DNA from: Bacteroidota bacterium
GTDB lineage: Bacteria; Bacteroidota; Bacteroidia; Flavobacteriales_F; PHOS-HE28
Assembly (NCBI GenBank): GCA_018267155.1
Contig: JAFDZE010000072.1
Span: forward strand, 1,800-65,799
Length of the DNA stretch: 64,000 nt
Direction: 5' to 3'
In this document: positions 49,808 to 57,656 of the stretch, in pieces
How positions within the stretch are numbered: the stretch's first letter is position 1
Layout: each line of letters starts with the position of its first letter
Notes under the pieces: model-generated
Database searches by the model: none
What the model was told of the DNA's origin: nothing
What the model saw: the letters and a program-made list of their open reading frames with translations, nothing else
Translations under genes and position numbers: made by a program

Positions 49808-50302
49808 ATGAGCAAGCTCCAACGCACCCAAGCCTGCCTGTGGTTCCCTGGCAACGCTGAAGAGGCCGTGGCCTTCTACATGGGCATCTTCCCGAATTCC
49901 AGGATCATCAGCAAGCCGGTCGTATCCGAGGAAGTATCCACGGCGAGCGGACTGCCCGTGGGTTCGGTGCTCTGCATCGAGTTCGAGCTGGACGGCGAGC
50001 TGTTCCTGGCGCTTAACGGCGGTCCGCAGTTCAAGTTCACCGAAGCTGTTTCGCTCATGGTGCGCTGCAAGGACCAACAGGAGATCGACCACTACTGGAA
50101 AAAGCTCAGCGCGGGCGGGCCACCCGAAGCGCAGATCTGCGGCTGGCTCAAGGACAAGTACGGATTGAGCTGGCAGGTGGTCCCCGCCATGCTTACCGAC
50201 ATGATGCGCGACGCCAAGGGCTATGACCGCATGATGGTGGCGCTGATGGGCATGAAGAAGCTGGTGATCGCGGAGCTGGAGAAGGCGTTCAAAGGCAAGT
50301 AG
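49808..50302 (+). CDS. VOC family protein (PhnB-like)
   Basis: A 164-residue glyoxalase-fold protein of the PhnB/3-demethylubiquinone-methyltransferase-like type: ACLWFPGNAEEAVAFYMGIF, GSVLCIEFELDGELFLALNG, YWKKLSAGG and CGWLKDKYGLSWQVVPAMLT. Such proteins are often annotated as bleomycin-resistance-like, but the substrate is unknown. The ATG at 49808 was chosen because the upstream frame is repeat sequence. Confidence 0.93.
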   Translation: MSKLQRTQACLWFPGNAEEAVAFYMGIFPNSRIISKPVVSEEVSTASGLPVGSVLCIEFELDGELFLALNGGPQFKFTEAVSLMVRCKDQQEIDHYWKKLSAGGPPEAQICGWLKDKYGLSWQVVPAMLTDMMRDAKGYDRMMVALMGMKKLVIAELEKAFKGK

Positions 50303-50328
50303 AACAGCAGGCAACCAACGCTCAACCC

Positions 50329-50775
50329 ATGAAAGCCGCAAACACAACGGACTACCTGGCCGCGCTGCCGATCGACCAGCGCAAGGCCTTGGAAATCCTG
50401 CGCAAGCATATCCTTGCCGCAGCCCCCGGCGCGGAAGAATACTTCGGCTACGGCCTGCCCGCCTTCAAGTACAATGGACATCCGTTGGTGTACATCGGCG
50501 CGGCCAAGAACCACTGCGCGCTGTACGGCGCGGTGCCGCCCGGGTTCAAAGAGAAGCTGAAAGGCTTTATCGTGAGCAAAGGCACGATCCAGTTCATGCC
50601 GGAAAAACCCTTGCCCGCCGGGCTGGCAAAGGAGATCGTGAAGGCGAAATGCGCGGAGATCGAGGTGCGGTGGCCGGTGAGGGAGGTGAAGAAGGTGAAG
50701 GAAGTTAAGAAGGGGAAGAATGTGAAGGTGGTGAGGATGGTGCAGAAAGCGACGAAGAACCCGGTGAAGGAGTGA
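50329..50775 (+). CDS. DUF1801 family protein (YdhG-like)
   Basis: A 148-residue protein: DYLAALPIDQRKALEILRKH, EEYFGYGLPAFKYNGHPLVY, IGAAKNHCALYGAVPPGF and KGTIQFMPEKPLPAGLAKEI, which are clear DUF1801 blocks. The C-terminus is a highly basic Lys/Val repeat tail (about residues 117-148, EVKKVKEVKK). Its stop overlaps the next ATG by 1 nt. Confidence 0.92.
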   Translation: MKAANTTDYLAALPIDQRKALEILRKHILAAAPGAEEYFGYGLPAFKYNGHPLVYIGAAKNHCALYGAVPPGFKEKLKGFIVSKGTIQFMPEKPLPAGLAKEIVKAKCAEIEVRWPVREVKKVKEVKKGKNVKVVRMVQKATKNPVKE

Positions 50776-51287
50776 TGAGGTCCGGACCGCCGATATGGAA
50801 ACATGTGCGTGACGTGCTCATACTTCCCGTTACCGTTACCTGCGTGATCCCGTGGTTGATCCATGCAGGGTCGCCAGCATGGATGCCGACAGGTACCGTT
50901 GTGTCATGGTTGGCCGTGGTGCTCTTCTGTTCTGGCTTGCTGCTGTTCGCAACCACGCTGGCAGCTTTCGTGAAGCGGGGCAACGGAACCCTGGCGCCCT
51001 GGACCCCCACACAACGACTGATCGTTTCCGGCCCCTACCGCTATTGCCGCAACCCGATGATCACCGGGGTGCTGCTCATCCTGTGCGCCGAGGCACTTTG
51101 GCTGAGGTCAGGTTGGATCGCCGTGGAAGCCGTGATCTTCTTCGCCGTGAACACCGTGTACTTTATCCTGGCTGAGGAACCAAGCATGGAACATAGATTC
51201 GGGCAGGACTACCGCGCGTACAAAGCAGATGTGCCGCGTTGGATCCCGCGCCTGAAGCCTTACTTCGCAAGTCCAGACATTCCATGA
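50775..51287 (+). CDS. Isoprenylcysteine carboxyl methyltransferase-like membrane protein
   Basis: A 170-residue integral membrane protein with four or five hydrophobic helices. The ICMT/PEMT signature is visible: LIVSGPYRYCRNPMITGVLL, then EEPSMEHRFGQDYRAYKADV and PRWIPRL. In this family the (S/G)GPY-x-x-(S/C)RNP and EE-x-x-L/M-x-x-x-FG-x-x-Y motifs bind S-adenosylmethionine. The substrate is probably a lipid or small molecule. The ATG at 50775 overlaps the upstream stop (TGATG). Confidence 0.88.
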   Translation: MRSGPPIWKHVRDVLILPVTVTCVIPWLIHAGSPAWMPTGTVVSWLAVVLFCSGLLLFATTLAAFVKRGNGTLAPWTPTQRLIVSGPYRYCRNPMITGVLLILCAEALWLRSGWIAVEAVIFFAVNTVYFILAEEPSMEHRFGQDYRAYKADVPRWIPRLKPYFASPDIP

Positions 51288-51643
51288 AAACCCAGGACTA
51301 CGCCCGCGTCTTCGCCTACTCCTTCGCCTCCATCTACCCCATGTACGTGCAGAAAGTGGAGAAGAAGGGCCGCACCAAGGCTGAACTGGACCAAGTACTC
51401 TGCTGGCTCACCGGCTACGATACCAAGGGCCTGCAAAAGCAAATTGCCAGCAAGTGCGACCTGAAGACCTTCTTCGCCGCCGCGCCACGCATGCACCCGA
51501 ATGCCACCCAGGTCACCGGCATGATCTGCGGGGTGTGCATCGAGGAGATCGAAAACCCGCTGATGCGCGACATCCGCCGCATGGACAAGCTGGTGGATGA
51601 ACTGGCCAAGGGAAGGGCGATGGAAAAGATCCTGCGCGCTTGA
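51284..51643 (+). CDS. DUF2200 family protein
   Basis: A 119-residue cytosolic protein of unknown function. ARVFAYSFASIYPMYVQKVE, KKGRTKAELDQVLCWLTGYD, MHPNATQVTGMICGVCIEEI and the basic end are characteristic of DUF2200. It overlaps the ICMT-like gene by 4 nt (ATGA). Confidence 0.92.
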   Translation: MKTQDYARVFAYSFASIYPMYVQKVEKKGRTKAELDQVLCWLTGYDTKGLQKQIASKCDLKTFFAAAPRMHPNATQVTGMICGVCIEEIENPLMRDIRRMDKLVDELAKGRAMEKILRA

Positions 51644-51653
51644 AGAAATGCAC

Positions 51654-51764
51654 ACCACAGAGGCACAGAGCACACAGAGAACCGAGCAGCGCAGGACGGA
51701 TCTTGCGTTGCTATATTGGTGTTGAAATCATAGTATTCCTCTGTGTGCTCTGTGCCTCTGTGGT
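51654..51764. repeat. 26-bp inverted repeat, ACCACAGAGGCACAGAG type, locus 3
   Basis: The arms 51654-51679 and 51739-51764 are exact 26-bp reverse complements around a 59-nt AT-richer loop. The first 17 bp equal the repeats at 47200 and 49731. Confidence 0.88.
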
Positions 51765-51777
51765 GAACCGGAACTGA

Positions 51778-52362
51778 ATGAACCCCAACGACCCCTCCCA
51801 GCAACTCGTCCTTGCCTTCGAGACCGCCAAGGAATGGGACACCTGGCTGGCGAAGCACCACGCGACCTCCACGGGCGTGTACATCCGCGTGGGCAAGAAG
51901 GGCAGCGGCATCCGCTCCATCACCTGCCCCGAAGCCCTGGAAGTGGCCCTGTGCTACGGCTGGATCGATGCCATCCGGAAAAGCCATGATGCCAACACCT
52001 TTCTACAGCGCTATTGCCCGCGCGGCCCGCGCAGCATCTGGAGCGAGATCAATAAGAAGAAGGTGCAGCAGCTCATCAAAGCCAGGCTGATGCTACCAGC
52101 GGGTCTCGCCGCCGTGAAGCGCGCAAAGGAAAATGGGCAATGGGACAAGGCTTATGCGCCGGCCAGCAGCATCACCGTGCCGCCGGACCTGGAAGCCGCG
52201 CTGAAGAAGAACAACAAGGCCCGCGACTTCTTCGCCACACTGAAAGGCAGCAACCGCTATGCATTTCTCCATCGCCTGCACACGGCCAAGAAGGCCGAAA
52301 CGCGCGCGCGGAGGTTGGAGCAGTTCATCGGCATGTTGGAACGCGGCGAAACGTTCTACTGA
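51778..52362 (+). CDS. YdeI/OmpD-associated family protein
   Basis: A 194-residue protein: WDTWLAKHHATSTGVYIRVG, ITCPEALEVALCYGWIDAIR, FLQRYCPRGPRSIWSEINKK and the later DLEAALKKNNKARDFFATLK. These are YdeI-type blocks (PF13376 at the C-terminus). The role is unclear, though such genes often sit with SRPBCC and DUF1801 genes. The start is just downstream of the 26-bp inverted repeat. Confidence 0.92.
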   Translation: MNPNDPSQQLVLAFETAKEWDTWLAKHHATSTGVYIRVGKKGSGIRSITCPEALEVALCYGWIDAIRKSHDANTFLQRYCPRGPRSIWSEINKKKVQQLIKARLMLPAGLAAVKRAKENGQWDKAYAPASSITVPPDLEAALKKNNKARDFFATLKGSNRYAFLHRLHTAKKAETRARRLEQFIGMLERGETFY

Positions 52363-52373
52363 ACAACAATGCC

Positions 52374-52808
52374 ATGAACGACCGTGAAGTACGCACCACC
52401 CGGATCATTGCCGCCCCATGCGAGCGGGTCTTTGCGGCATGGACCGATCCCGCACAGCTCGCGAGCTGGTGGGGACCGCAAGGCTTCACCAACACCTTCC
52501 ACCGTTTCGAGCTGAAGCCGGAGGGTATGTGGGAGTTCACCATGCACGGCCCGAACGGCATGGACTTCCACAACACCTGCGTATTCAAGCGTATCGAACC
52601 GCCCGGCTACCTGGAGTTCGACCACTTGAAGGAAATGCACTTCTACAAGGCGATCGTGAACTTCACCGGAGTGGAAGGCGGCACGCGCGTCGATTGGATC
52701 ATGCGCTTCAACACCATTGAGGAACTGGCGCCGATCCGCGGGTTCATTGAAAAGGCGAATGAAGAGAACCTCGATCGGATGGAACGGCAATTGACCAAGA
52801 AACCCTGA
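52374..52808 (+). CDS. SRPBCC/AHSA1 domain protein 6
   Basis: A 144-residue START-like protein: TTRIIAAPCERVFAAWTDPA, SWWGPQGF, FELKPEGMWEFTMHGPNG and the closing helix GFIEKANEENLDRMERQL. Of the array members it is closest in style to protein 1. The ATG at 52374 directly precedes the domain. Confidence 0.92.
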   Translation: MNDREVRTTRIIAAPCERVFAAWTDPAQLASWWGPQGFTNTFHRFELKPEGMWEFTMHGPNGMDFHNTCVFKRIEPPGYLEFDHLKEMHFYKAIVNFTGVEGGTRVDWIMRFNTIEELAPIRGFIEKANEENLDRMERQLTKKP

Positions 52809-52814
52809 AACCCC

Positions 52815-53339
52815 ATGCCTTACGTACTCCTGATCCTTGCCGTCCTCATCGTCGGCATCCTCATCGTGGCTTCCACGAAACCCAACACCGTCCACTACGA
52901 ACGCAGTACAGTGATCAATGCTCCGCCGGAGAAGATCGTTCCGCACCTCGTCGATTTCCACAAATGGGAAGCCTGGAGCCCGTGGGAGAAGTTGGAGCCG
53001 GGCATGAAGCGGAGCTATTCTGGCGCGGCCAGCGGCGTGGGGGCTACCTACGCCTGGGAAGGGAAAAAGAAGGCCGGTGCGGGCACCATGGAGATCTTGG
53101 AGACGGGCATCAGCGGCGTGAAGATCGACCTGCGCTTCATCAAGCCGTGGAAGGCTGAATGCATCGCGCAGTTCCATTTCACACCGCAGCCCAACGGCAC
53201 AGACGTGCGCTGGTCGATGGACGGTCCCAACACCTTTATGGGCAAGATCTTCGGCTTGTTCATGAACATGGACAAGCTGGTGGGCAAGGATTTCGAGATC
53301 GGGCTGGCGGGGTTGAAGACGGTGGTGGAGAAGGATTGA
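52815..53339 (+). CDS. Membrane-anchored SRPBCC protein 7
   Basis: A 174-residue polyketide-cyclase/START-like protein with one N-terminal membrane helix (YVLLILAVLIVGILIVA). The pocket domain shows RSTVINAPPEKIVPHLVDFH, WEAWSPWEKLEPGMKRSYSG and WSMDGPNTFMGKIFGLFMNM. This anchored subgroup differs from the soluble AHSA1 members. The spacing to its upstream neighbour is 6 nt. Confidence 0.92.
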   Translation: MPYVLLILAVLIVGILIVASTKPNTVHYERSTVINAPPEKIVPHLVDFHKWEAWSPWEKLEPGMKRSYSGAASGVGATYAWEGKKKAGAGTMEILETGISGVKIDLRFIKPWKAECIAQFHFTPQPNGTDVRWSMDGPNTFMGKIFGLFMNMDKLVGKDFEIGLAGLKTVVEKD

Positions 53340-53350
53340 TCGGCCTCCGG

Positions 53351-53358
53351 TACCTTCG
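53351..53358 (+). promoter_or_regulatory. Possible -7 box abutting SRPBCC 8
   Basis: TACCTTCG matches TAnnTTTG at all but one position and ends 5 nt before the ATG at 53364. Confidence 0.35.
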
Positions 53359-53363
53359 CGTTC

Positions 53364-53855
53364 ATGGAAACTCACAGCGCCCAACGCACACGCAACAACG
53401 TTTCCACCCCCGCCCTTGATGAACTCCGCATCACCCGCGTGTTCAACGCGCCGCGCAAGCTTGTGTGGCAGGCATGGACCACCCCGGCCATGCTCGTGCA
53501 TTGGTTCGGCTGCGCGGCCTTCAGCACCATCGATGCCGAGGCCGATGTGTGCGAGGGCGGCCAATGGCGCGTGGTGATGCGCGCCCCGGACGGCACGGAC
53601 TACCCGGCTTACGGCACCTACACCGCCGTGCGCCCCATCGATCACCTGGCCTTTACGCACCAGTGGGAGAAGCAGGTGGTAGAGGTGAATCCCGCGAACC
53701 ACCGCACGCAGGTGACCGTGGACCTGTACGAAGAAGGTGCGAAGACGCGCATGGAATTCCGGCAGACGGGGCTTGCTTCAGAAGACTCCCGCGACAGCCA
53801 TATCGGCGGGTGGTGCGACAGTATGGACAAGCTGGCGGAGCAGTTCGCGGATTGA
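53364..53855 (+). CDS. SRPBCC/AHSA1 domain protein 8
   Basis: A 163-residue START-like protein: ITRVFNAPRKLVWQAWTTPA, HWFGCAAF, DVCEGGQWRVVMRAPDGTDY, and the end SRDSHIGGWCDSMDKLAEQF. Decayed copies of its 3' end occur at 55690-55798 and 57356-57526, so a near relative of this gene was duplicated downstream and lost. It is the last gene of the array. Confidence 0.93.
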   Translation: METHSAQRTRNNVSTPALDELRITRVFNAPRKLVWQAWTTPAMLVHWFGCAAFSTIDAEADVCEGGQWRVVMRAPDGTDYPAYGTYTAVRPIDHLAFTHQWEKQVVEVNPANHRTQVTVDLYEEGAKTRMEFRQTGLASEDSRDSHIGGWCDSMDKLAEQFAD

Positions 53856-53889
53856 TCCTTGCAGATCCCGCCGGTGTTTCCCTGCACCT

Positions 53890-53940
53890 GGAATGCAAAA
53901 TGCCTGCCCGGGCGGAAGCGCGGACAGGCATTGTTGCTTT
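53890..53940. terminator. Bidirectional terminator between SRPBCC 8 and the T9SS gene
   Basis: The stem AATGCCTG/CAGGCATT (53899-53906 with 53925-53932) extends with one mismatch. T-rich sequence follows on both strands (TTGTTGCTTT to the right, TTTTGC on the minus strand). The genes on both sides converge here. Confidence 0.75.
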
Positions 53941-53948
53941 CGGTCCGT

Positions 53949-55265
53949 TCAGCTCTTCACCACGCGCTGCACGCCCACGGGCTTGCCTCCTTTCAGCAGT
54001 GAAATATGGTACACGCCGGGTTCGAGACCGCCCAAGTGGATCGTTCGGTCCATCGGCAGGCGGCCTTGGCCTACCGTAGCGCCCAAAGCATTGACCACGC
54101 GGTATTCGGTCCCGGCCGGATCAATGTTGAGCAGGCGGACCTGGTCACTGGCCGGATTCGGAGCAACGCTGAATTGGGCCAGGGATGAAAGGTCCTGGAT
54201 CGAAGTGGTGCCCAGCTGCTTCCGGTAAACATCGGTGCCACTGAACTGGGCAAAGACATAGCCGTTGAGTTCCACGAAATTGTACACAGCGAAGGTGGCG
54301 TACGGATCCTCAGGCAACCCCACGGTGTCCTTGGCGAAGGTTTGCCCGCCATCCATGCTCAGGAACAGATCAGGGCGCGTGCCCATGTGCTGGTTCTGGC
54401 AGGACAACCAGATCGTGTTGCCACGCGTGAACATCGCCCCCACGGCGTGGGAGAAGCCCCAGATCCCCGGCTCTTGGACGAGGTAGGGCGCGGTGTTGAT
54501 CGAGGTCCAGCTGGTTCCTTGGTCGGTGGAGTACTTCACGAAGCGTTCCTGGGTGGTCACATCCGTCCCGCTCAAGTACCAAAGCCCGTTGGTGGGGTCG
54601 CGATCCAGCAGACCGATGGCATGCCATTGCGGAATGCCGTTGCAGTCCGGTGTCGTCCAGGTATTGCCCAGGTCGGTGGTATAAGCGAAGCCGTGCGATT
54701 CCGTTCCGCCCCCGGCGGTGAACAACGTATCGCCGTGGCTGCTGAACGCACCCGGATCATTTGCGGCCAGCCAGGGCACGTGCGTCCAAGAAGCGTCCGT
54801 CTCGTTCTTCACGTAGTAGGCATCGGCATTGTCCGCATCCAGGGCGAGCTTTCCATTGAACCCATGGAGCTGGTTCACGCCGGCCTTGTTCGTTTGCGGC
54901 CAAAGGACGTGCGGCGGCATGCCCACCGTGTCGGAATGCCAGGCACCACCGTCATTGTCGGTCCAATAGATGTCGCCGGTGCCACCGGACATGGTGCTGG
55001 CCACATACAGCCGACTGCCCGTGCTGGTGATCAGGTGGATGTTGCCCACCACCCCTGTGGTGGGAATGGTCGTCCAATTATCCCCATTGTCCGTGCTCTT
55101 TACCAAGCCCAGTGTGGAATTGTGCGCATACAGCGCACCTTGGTGGAGCCCGAGCGCGGTCCACGGTTCATTGTAGGCGGTGGTGAGCCCGACCGGTTCC
55201 CAAGCCTGGCCTTTGGCAACACCCAGAGCCGCCAAAAACAACAATGGAGTAATGAACTTTTTCAT
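53949..55265 (-). CDS. Secreted beta-propeller (BNR/YCF48-like) protein with T9SS sorting domain
   Basis: A 438-residue secreted protein with a signal peptide ending in GVAKGQ. Repeated propeller strands contain Asp-box-like motifs (STDNGDNWTTI, TTDLGNTWTT, STDQGTSWTSI, SMDGGQTF). The T9SS type A sorting domain closes the protein (FSVAPNPASDQVRLLNI, PGVYHISLLKGGKPV). No catalytic residues of sialidases were recognised, so it is more likely a structural or binding protein. Confidence 0.9.
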   Translation of the reverse strand: MKKFITPLLFLAALGVAKGQAWEPVGLTTAYNEPWTALGLHQGALYAHNSTLGLVKSTDNGDNWTTIPTTGVVGNIHLITSTGSRLYVASTMSGGTGDIYWTDNDGGAWHSDTVGMPPHVLWPQTNKAGVNQLHGFNGKLALDADNADAYYVKNETDASWTHVPWLAANDPGAFSSHGDTLFTAGGGTESHGFAYTTDLGNTWTTPDCNGIPQWHAIGLLDRDPTNGLWYLSGTDVTTQERFVKYSTDQGTSWTSINTAPYLVQEPGIWGFSHAVGAMFTRGNTIWLSCQNQHMGTRPDLFLSMDGGQTFAKDTVGLPEDPYATFAVYNFVELNGYVFAQFSGTDVYRKQLGTTSIQDLSSLAQFSVAPNPASDQVRLLNIDPAGTEYRVVNALGATVGQGRLPMDRTIHLGGLEPGVYHISLLKGGKPVGVQRVVKS

Positions 55266-55899
55266 GCTGTTCGGTTAATGCGGCGATTATACGCGGGCCA
55301 GAGGCCCGGAGTTATACGGTATGCACCGAAATTATCCGGGAAGGGGTCTGCGACCTGAACGGATCATGTCCGTGCATTCTGTCCCATCCATCGCCGCAGG
55401 TCCGCACAAAAGTGTGCTTCCGGGAAGGGACGTGCCCGCGTGATGGAACTGTTGCGTCTGCGCCAAGGGATGGCGACCGGTCATGGTATTTACTGATGCG
55501 GTGACGAAGATCCAGTTCCTCCGCTCGCGGATGCTGGTTGGTGAAGAAGAATGGAAGCGAGGAGGAGCGCGGCATCCTCACGTCCTCTCTTCTTCACCCG
55601 TGACCTGGATCGACCGCTTCTTGGCCACCGTCTCAGTTGCGGATTTCCTTAGATGCCGGCGCTGGCGTACGCCTCCGTTCTTCGGTTCAGCAGAATGGAG
55701 TTCGACTGACGGGCATGGCCGACGAGGTCTCGCGCGACAGCCACATCGGCGGCTGGTGCGACAGAATGGACAAGCTGGTGGGGCAATTCACGGGTTGATC
55801 CGCTCCGGTTCGCCGGGAAAGTAGCGGCCCGGGGACCTCTTTGCGTTTCAGGCGACATCGCCGTTGCCATGGATATGGTTGGACGATTACATTCGTTGG
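55266..55899. other. Intergenic region with an SRPBCC remnant
   Basis: Over 600 bp between the propeller gene and the AraC gene. It holds a GGGCC/GGCCC hairpin near 55296 and the SRPBCC 3' remnant at 55690-55798. The open frames here have no family resemblance. Confidence 0.6.
55690..55798 (+). pseudogene. SRPBCC gene 3' remnant 1
   Basis: After RMEF, a 1-nt deletion shifts the frame; then TGMADEVSRDSHIGGWCDRM and DKLVGQFTG end at TGA 55796-55798. This matches the last 35 or so residues of the gene at 53364-53855. No upstream part survives, so it is a non-functional fragment. Confidence 0.8.
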
Positions 55900-56724
55900 A
55901 TGCCTGCCCAGGCGAACACCTCCGAGGTGTGCTTTGTGATCCCGCCCGCACTGCGGGATGCGGTGAAGATGTTCTGGCAGATGGACCGGACAGGGCTGAT
56001 GCATGGGCATGAGACCATCGTTCCAAAGGGCGTCGTGGAGATCATCTTCAATTTATCGGCAGAAACAATTGTGCGCTACCGGAACGGGGCCGGACCACTG
56101 ACGGTGCCGCGCGTTTTCCTGAATGGCTTCAACACCGCGCCTTTCCGGATCGCGCTTCCCGCGCATCAGCGCTTCCTGGGCATCGTGCTCCATCCCACCG
56201 CCGTGAAACGGATCTTCGGATTTCCGGCCAGGGAGTGTGCCGACTGGATCATCGACCTGTCCCTGGTGGACCGCACCATGAACACCTTGTGGCATGAGGT
56301 GATCGAGCGGCCCACATTCACGGAACGCCGGGCTTTGCTGGTGGAATGGATGGTGGCGCGCCATGCGCAGCCCACCGCGCGCGAGTGTGCCATGGACCGC
56401 TTCCTCGGCGACCATGCCAGCCAAGTGCCCACCGTGGTCCAGTTGGCCGATCGGCTTTGCTGGTCAACGCGCCAATTGACCCGGCGCATGGAAGAGCTGA
56501 CCGCCATGAACACCGAGCGGACCCTGCACTACATGAAGCACGTGGGTGCTTTGCACTTGATCCACCTTTCCCCGATGCCGCTCACGGCGATCGCCTACGC
56601 GAGCGGTTTCGCGGACCAGGCGCATTTCAACCGCTCGTTCAAAGCCTTCACGGGCTATACGCCCATGGCATACCGGCAAGCCATGATCCCCATGGTGGGG
56701 CACCTCATGGAGAATGTCCGATAG
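55900..56724 (+). CDS. AraC family transcriptional regulator
   Basis: About 274 residues from the first ATG (an in-frame TTG at 55864 would add 12). The N-terminal domain resembles DUF6597-type ligand domains (VPKGVVEIIFNLS, GIVLHPTAVKRIFGFPA). The C-terminal AraC double helix-turn-helix is PTVVQLADRLCWSTRQLTRR and PLTAIAYASGFADQAHFNRS, then FKAFTGYTPMAYR. It lies between two SRPBCC remnants and ahead of a DUF1772-like membrane gene, which it may control. Confidence 0.9.
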   Translation: MPAQANTSEVCFVIPPALRDAVKMFWQMDRTGLMHGHETIVPKGVVEIIFNLSAETIVRYRNGAGPLTVPRVFLNGFNTAPFRIALPAHQRFLGIVLHPTAVKRIFGFPARECADWIIDLSLVDRTMNTLWHEVIERPTFTERRALLVEWMVARHAQPTARECAMDRFLGDHASQVPTVVQLADRLCWSTRQLTRRMEELTAMNTERTLHYMKHVGALHLIHLSPMPLTAIAYASGFADQAHFNRSFKAFTGYTPMAYRQAMIPMVGHLMENVR

Positions 56725-56779
56725 GTTCAATTTTCCGGTTTGGGGTCCGCAGGAGATTTGCCGCCAAACCACTGGAACC

Positions 56780-57304
56780 ATGTCCAACGCAAAAAATACG
56801 CGCTCCACGGTCGGCTACTACCTGCTGATCTTATCGATGTTCGCGTTCTTCTCCGTTGCTGGCGCCAACGTCTATGAGTTGATCACCGAGGTCCCGAACT
56901 GGTCCTCCAACGTGCCGGAGTCCCTCATTGCCAGGCGCGCGAATATCACCGTGACCAACCCTGGACACTTTTTTCAGACCTTTTCCCCGCTTGCCATCCT
57001 CTGTCTGATCGCCTCAACCATCCTGCTGCGCAACCGGCCCAAGGAGGCCAATAAGTGGTTGCTGATCTCCCTTGGCGGAATTGTCATTGCCGAAGCCTTC
57101 ACGGGCATCTACTTCATGCCGCGCAACTTCACCCTCTTCCTGGACCCCATGGATGGCGTGCCCGTGGAGGCATTGCGTGCTGCAGCCTCAGAATGGGTGG
57201 CTGCGAACAAGGTGCGCCTCGCGCTGGTGTTGATCACCTGGTTCGTGCTGTTGAAAGCGTACGCCGTTGTCGCCATTGCCCGGCACCGGGAGGTGGGGCA
57301 ATAG
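56780..57304 (+). CDS. DUF1772-like four-helix membrane protein
   Basis: A 174-residue membrane protein with four hydrophobic segments (YLLILSMFAFFSVAGANVYE, FSPLAILCLIASTILL, WLLISLGGIVIAEAFTGIYF, LALVLITWFVLLKAYAVV). It resembles the DUF1772/anthrone-oxygenase-like group. The function is unknown. It begins 55 nt after the AraC gene on the same strand. Confidence 0.7.
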   Translation: MSNAKNTRSTVGYYLLILSMFAFFSVAGANVYELITEVPNWSSNVPESLIARRANITVTNPGHFFQTFSPLAILCLIASTILLRNRPKEANKWLLISLGGIVIAEAFTGIYFMPRNFTLFLDPMDGVPVEALRAAASEWVAANKVRLALVLITWFVLLKAYAVVAIARHREVGQ

Positions 57305-57656
57305 CTTGGTGGGTGAAGGCCCGCATCTCGCGCAAGGCTCCAAGCTCGTGCATTTTGCAACCTCGATCACCGGCCCCAGGTGACCGTGGACCTGTACAAG
57401 AATGACAAGCGCACTCGACTGGAATTCAGGCAACCTGGTCCGGACAGCGAAGACCCGCGCGAAAGCCACATCGGCGGGTGGTGCGGCAGCATGGATAAGC
57501 TGGCAGATGCACTTGACAGGTGCTGATGGTCCTCATCGTCTGACAGGTTGATCCGTTCATCCGCCGGACCAAGAATGAGGATATGGCAGATAACCGCATA
57601 CCATACATCAAGGATCAGTGCGGCACCGGCCCCGGTTGCAGGAGCCGCGCCCTCCC
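57305..57656. other. Intergenic region with second SRPBCC remnant
   Basis: It contains the SRPBCC 3' remnant at 57356-57526. The remaining 130 bp before the RDD gene stop show no signal. Confidence 0.6.
57356..57526 (+). pseudogene. SRPBCC gene 3' remnant 2
   Basis: An in-frame stretch reads NLDHRPQVTVDLYKNDKRTR, then LEFRQPGPDSEDPRESHIGG and WCGSMDKLADALDRC before TGA. It matches the last 50 or so residues of the gene at 53364-53855 (QVTVDLYEEGAKTRMEFRQ). No start or N-terminal two-thirds is present. It is longer and better preserved than the remnant at 55690. Confidence 0.85.

Noticed and set aside
55280-55300. E. coli-type TATAAT -10 upstream of the propeller gene
   Set aside because: Bacteroidota use the TAnnTTTG box with their own sigma factor, and no matching -35 is present; probably chance.
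55483-55824. 113-codon plus-strand frame before the AraC gene
   Set aside because: It runs through the SRPBCC remnant in the wrong frame and has no protein-like features.
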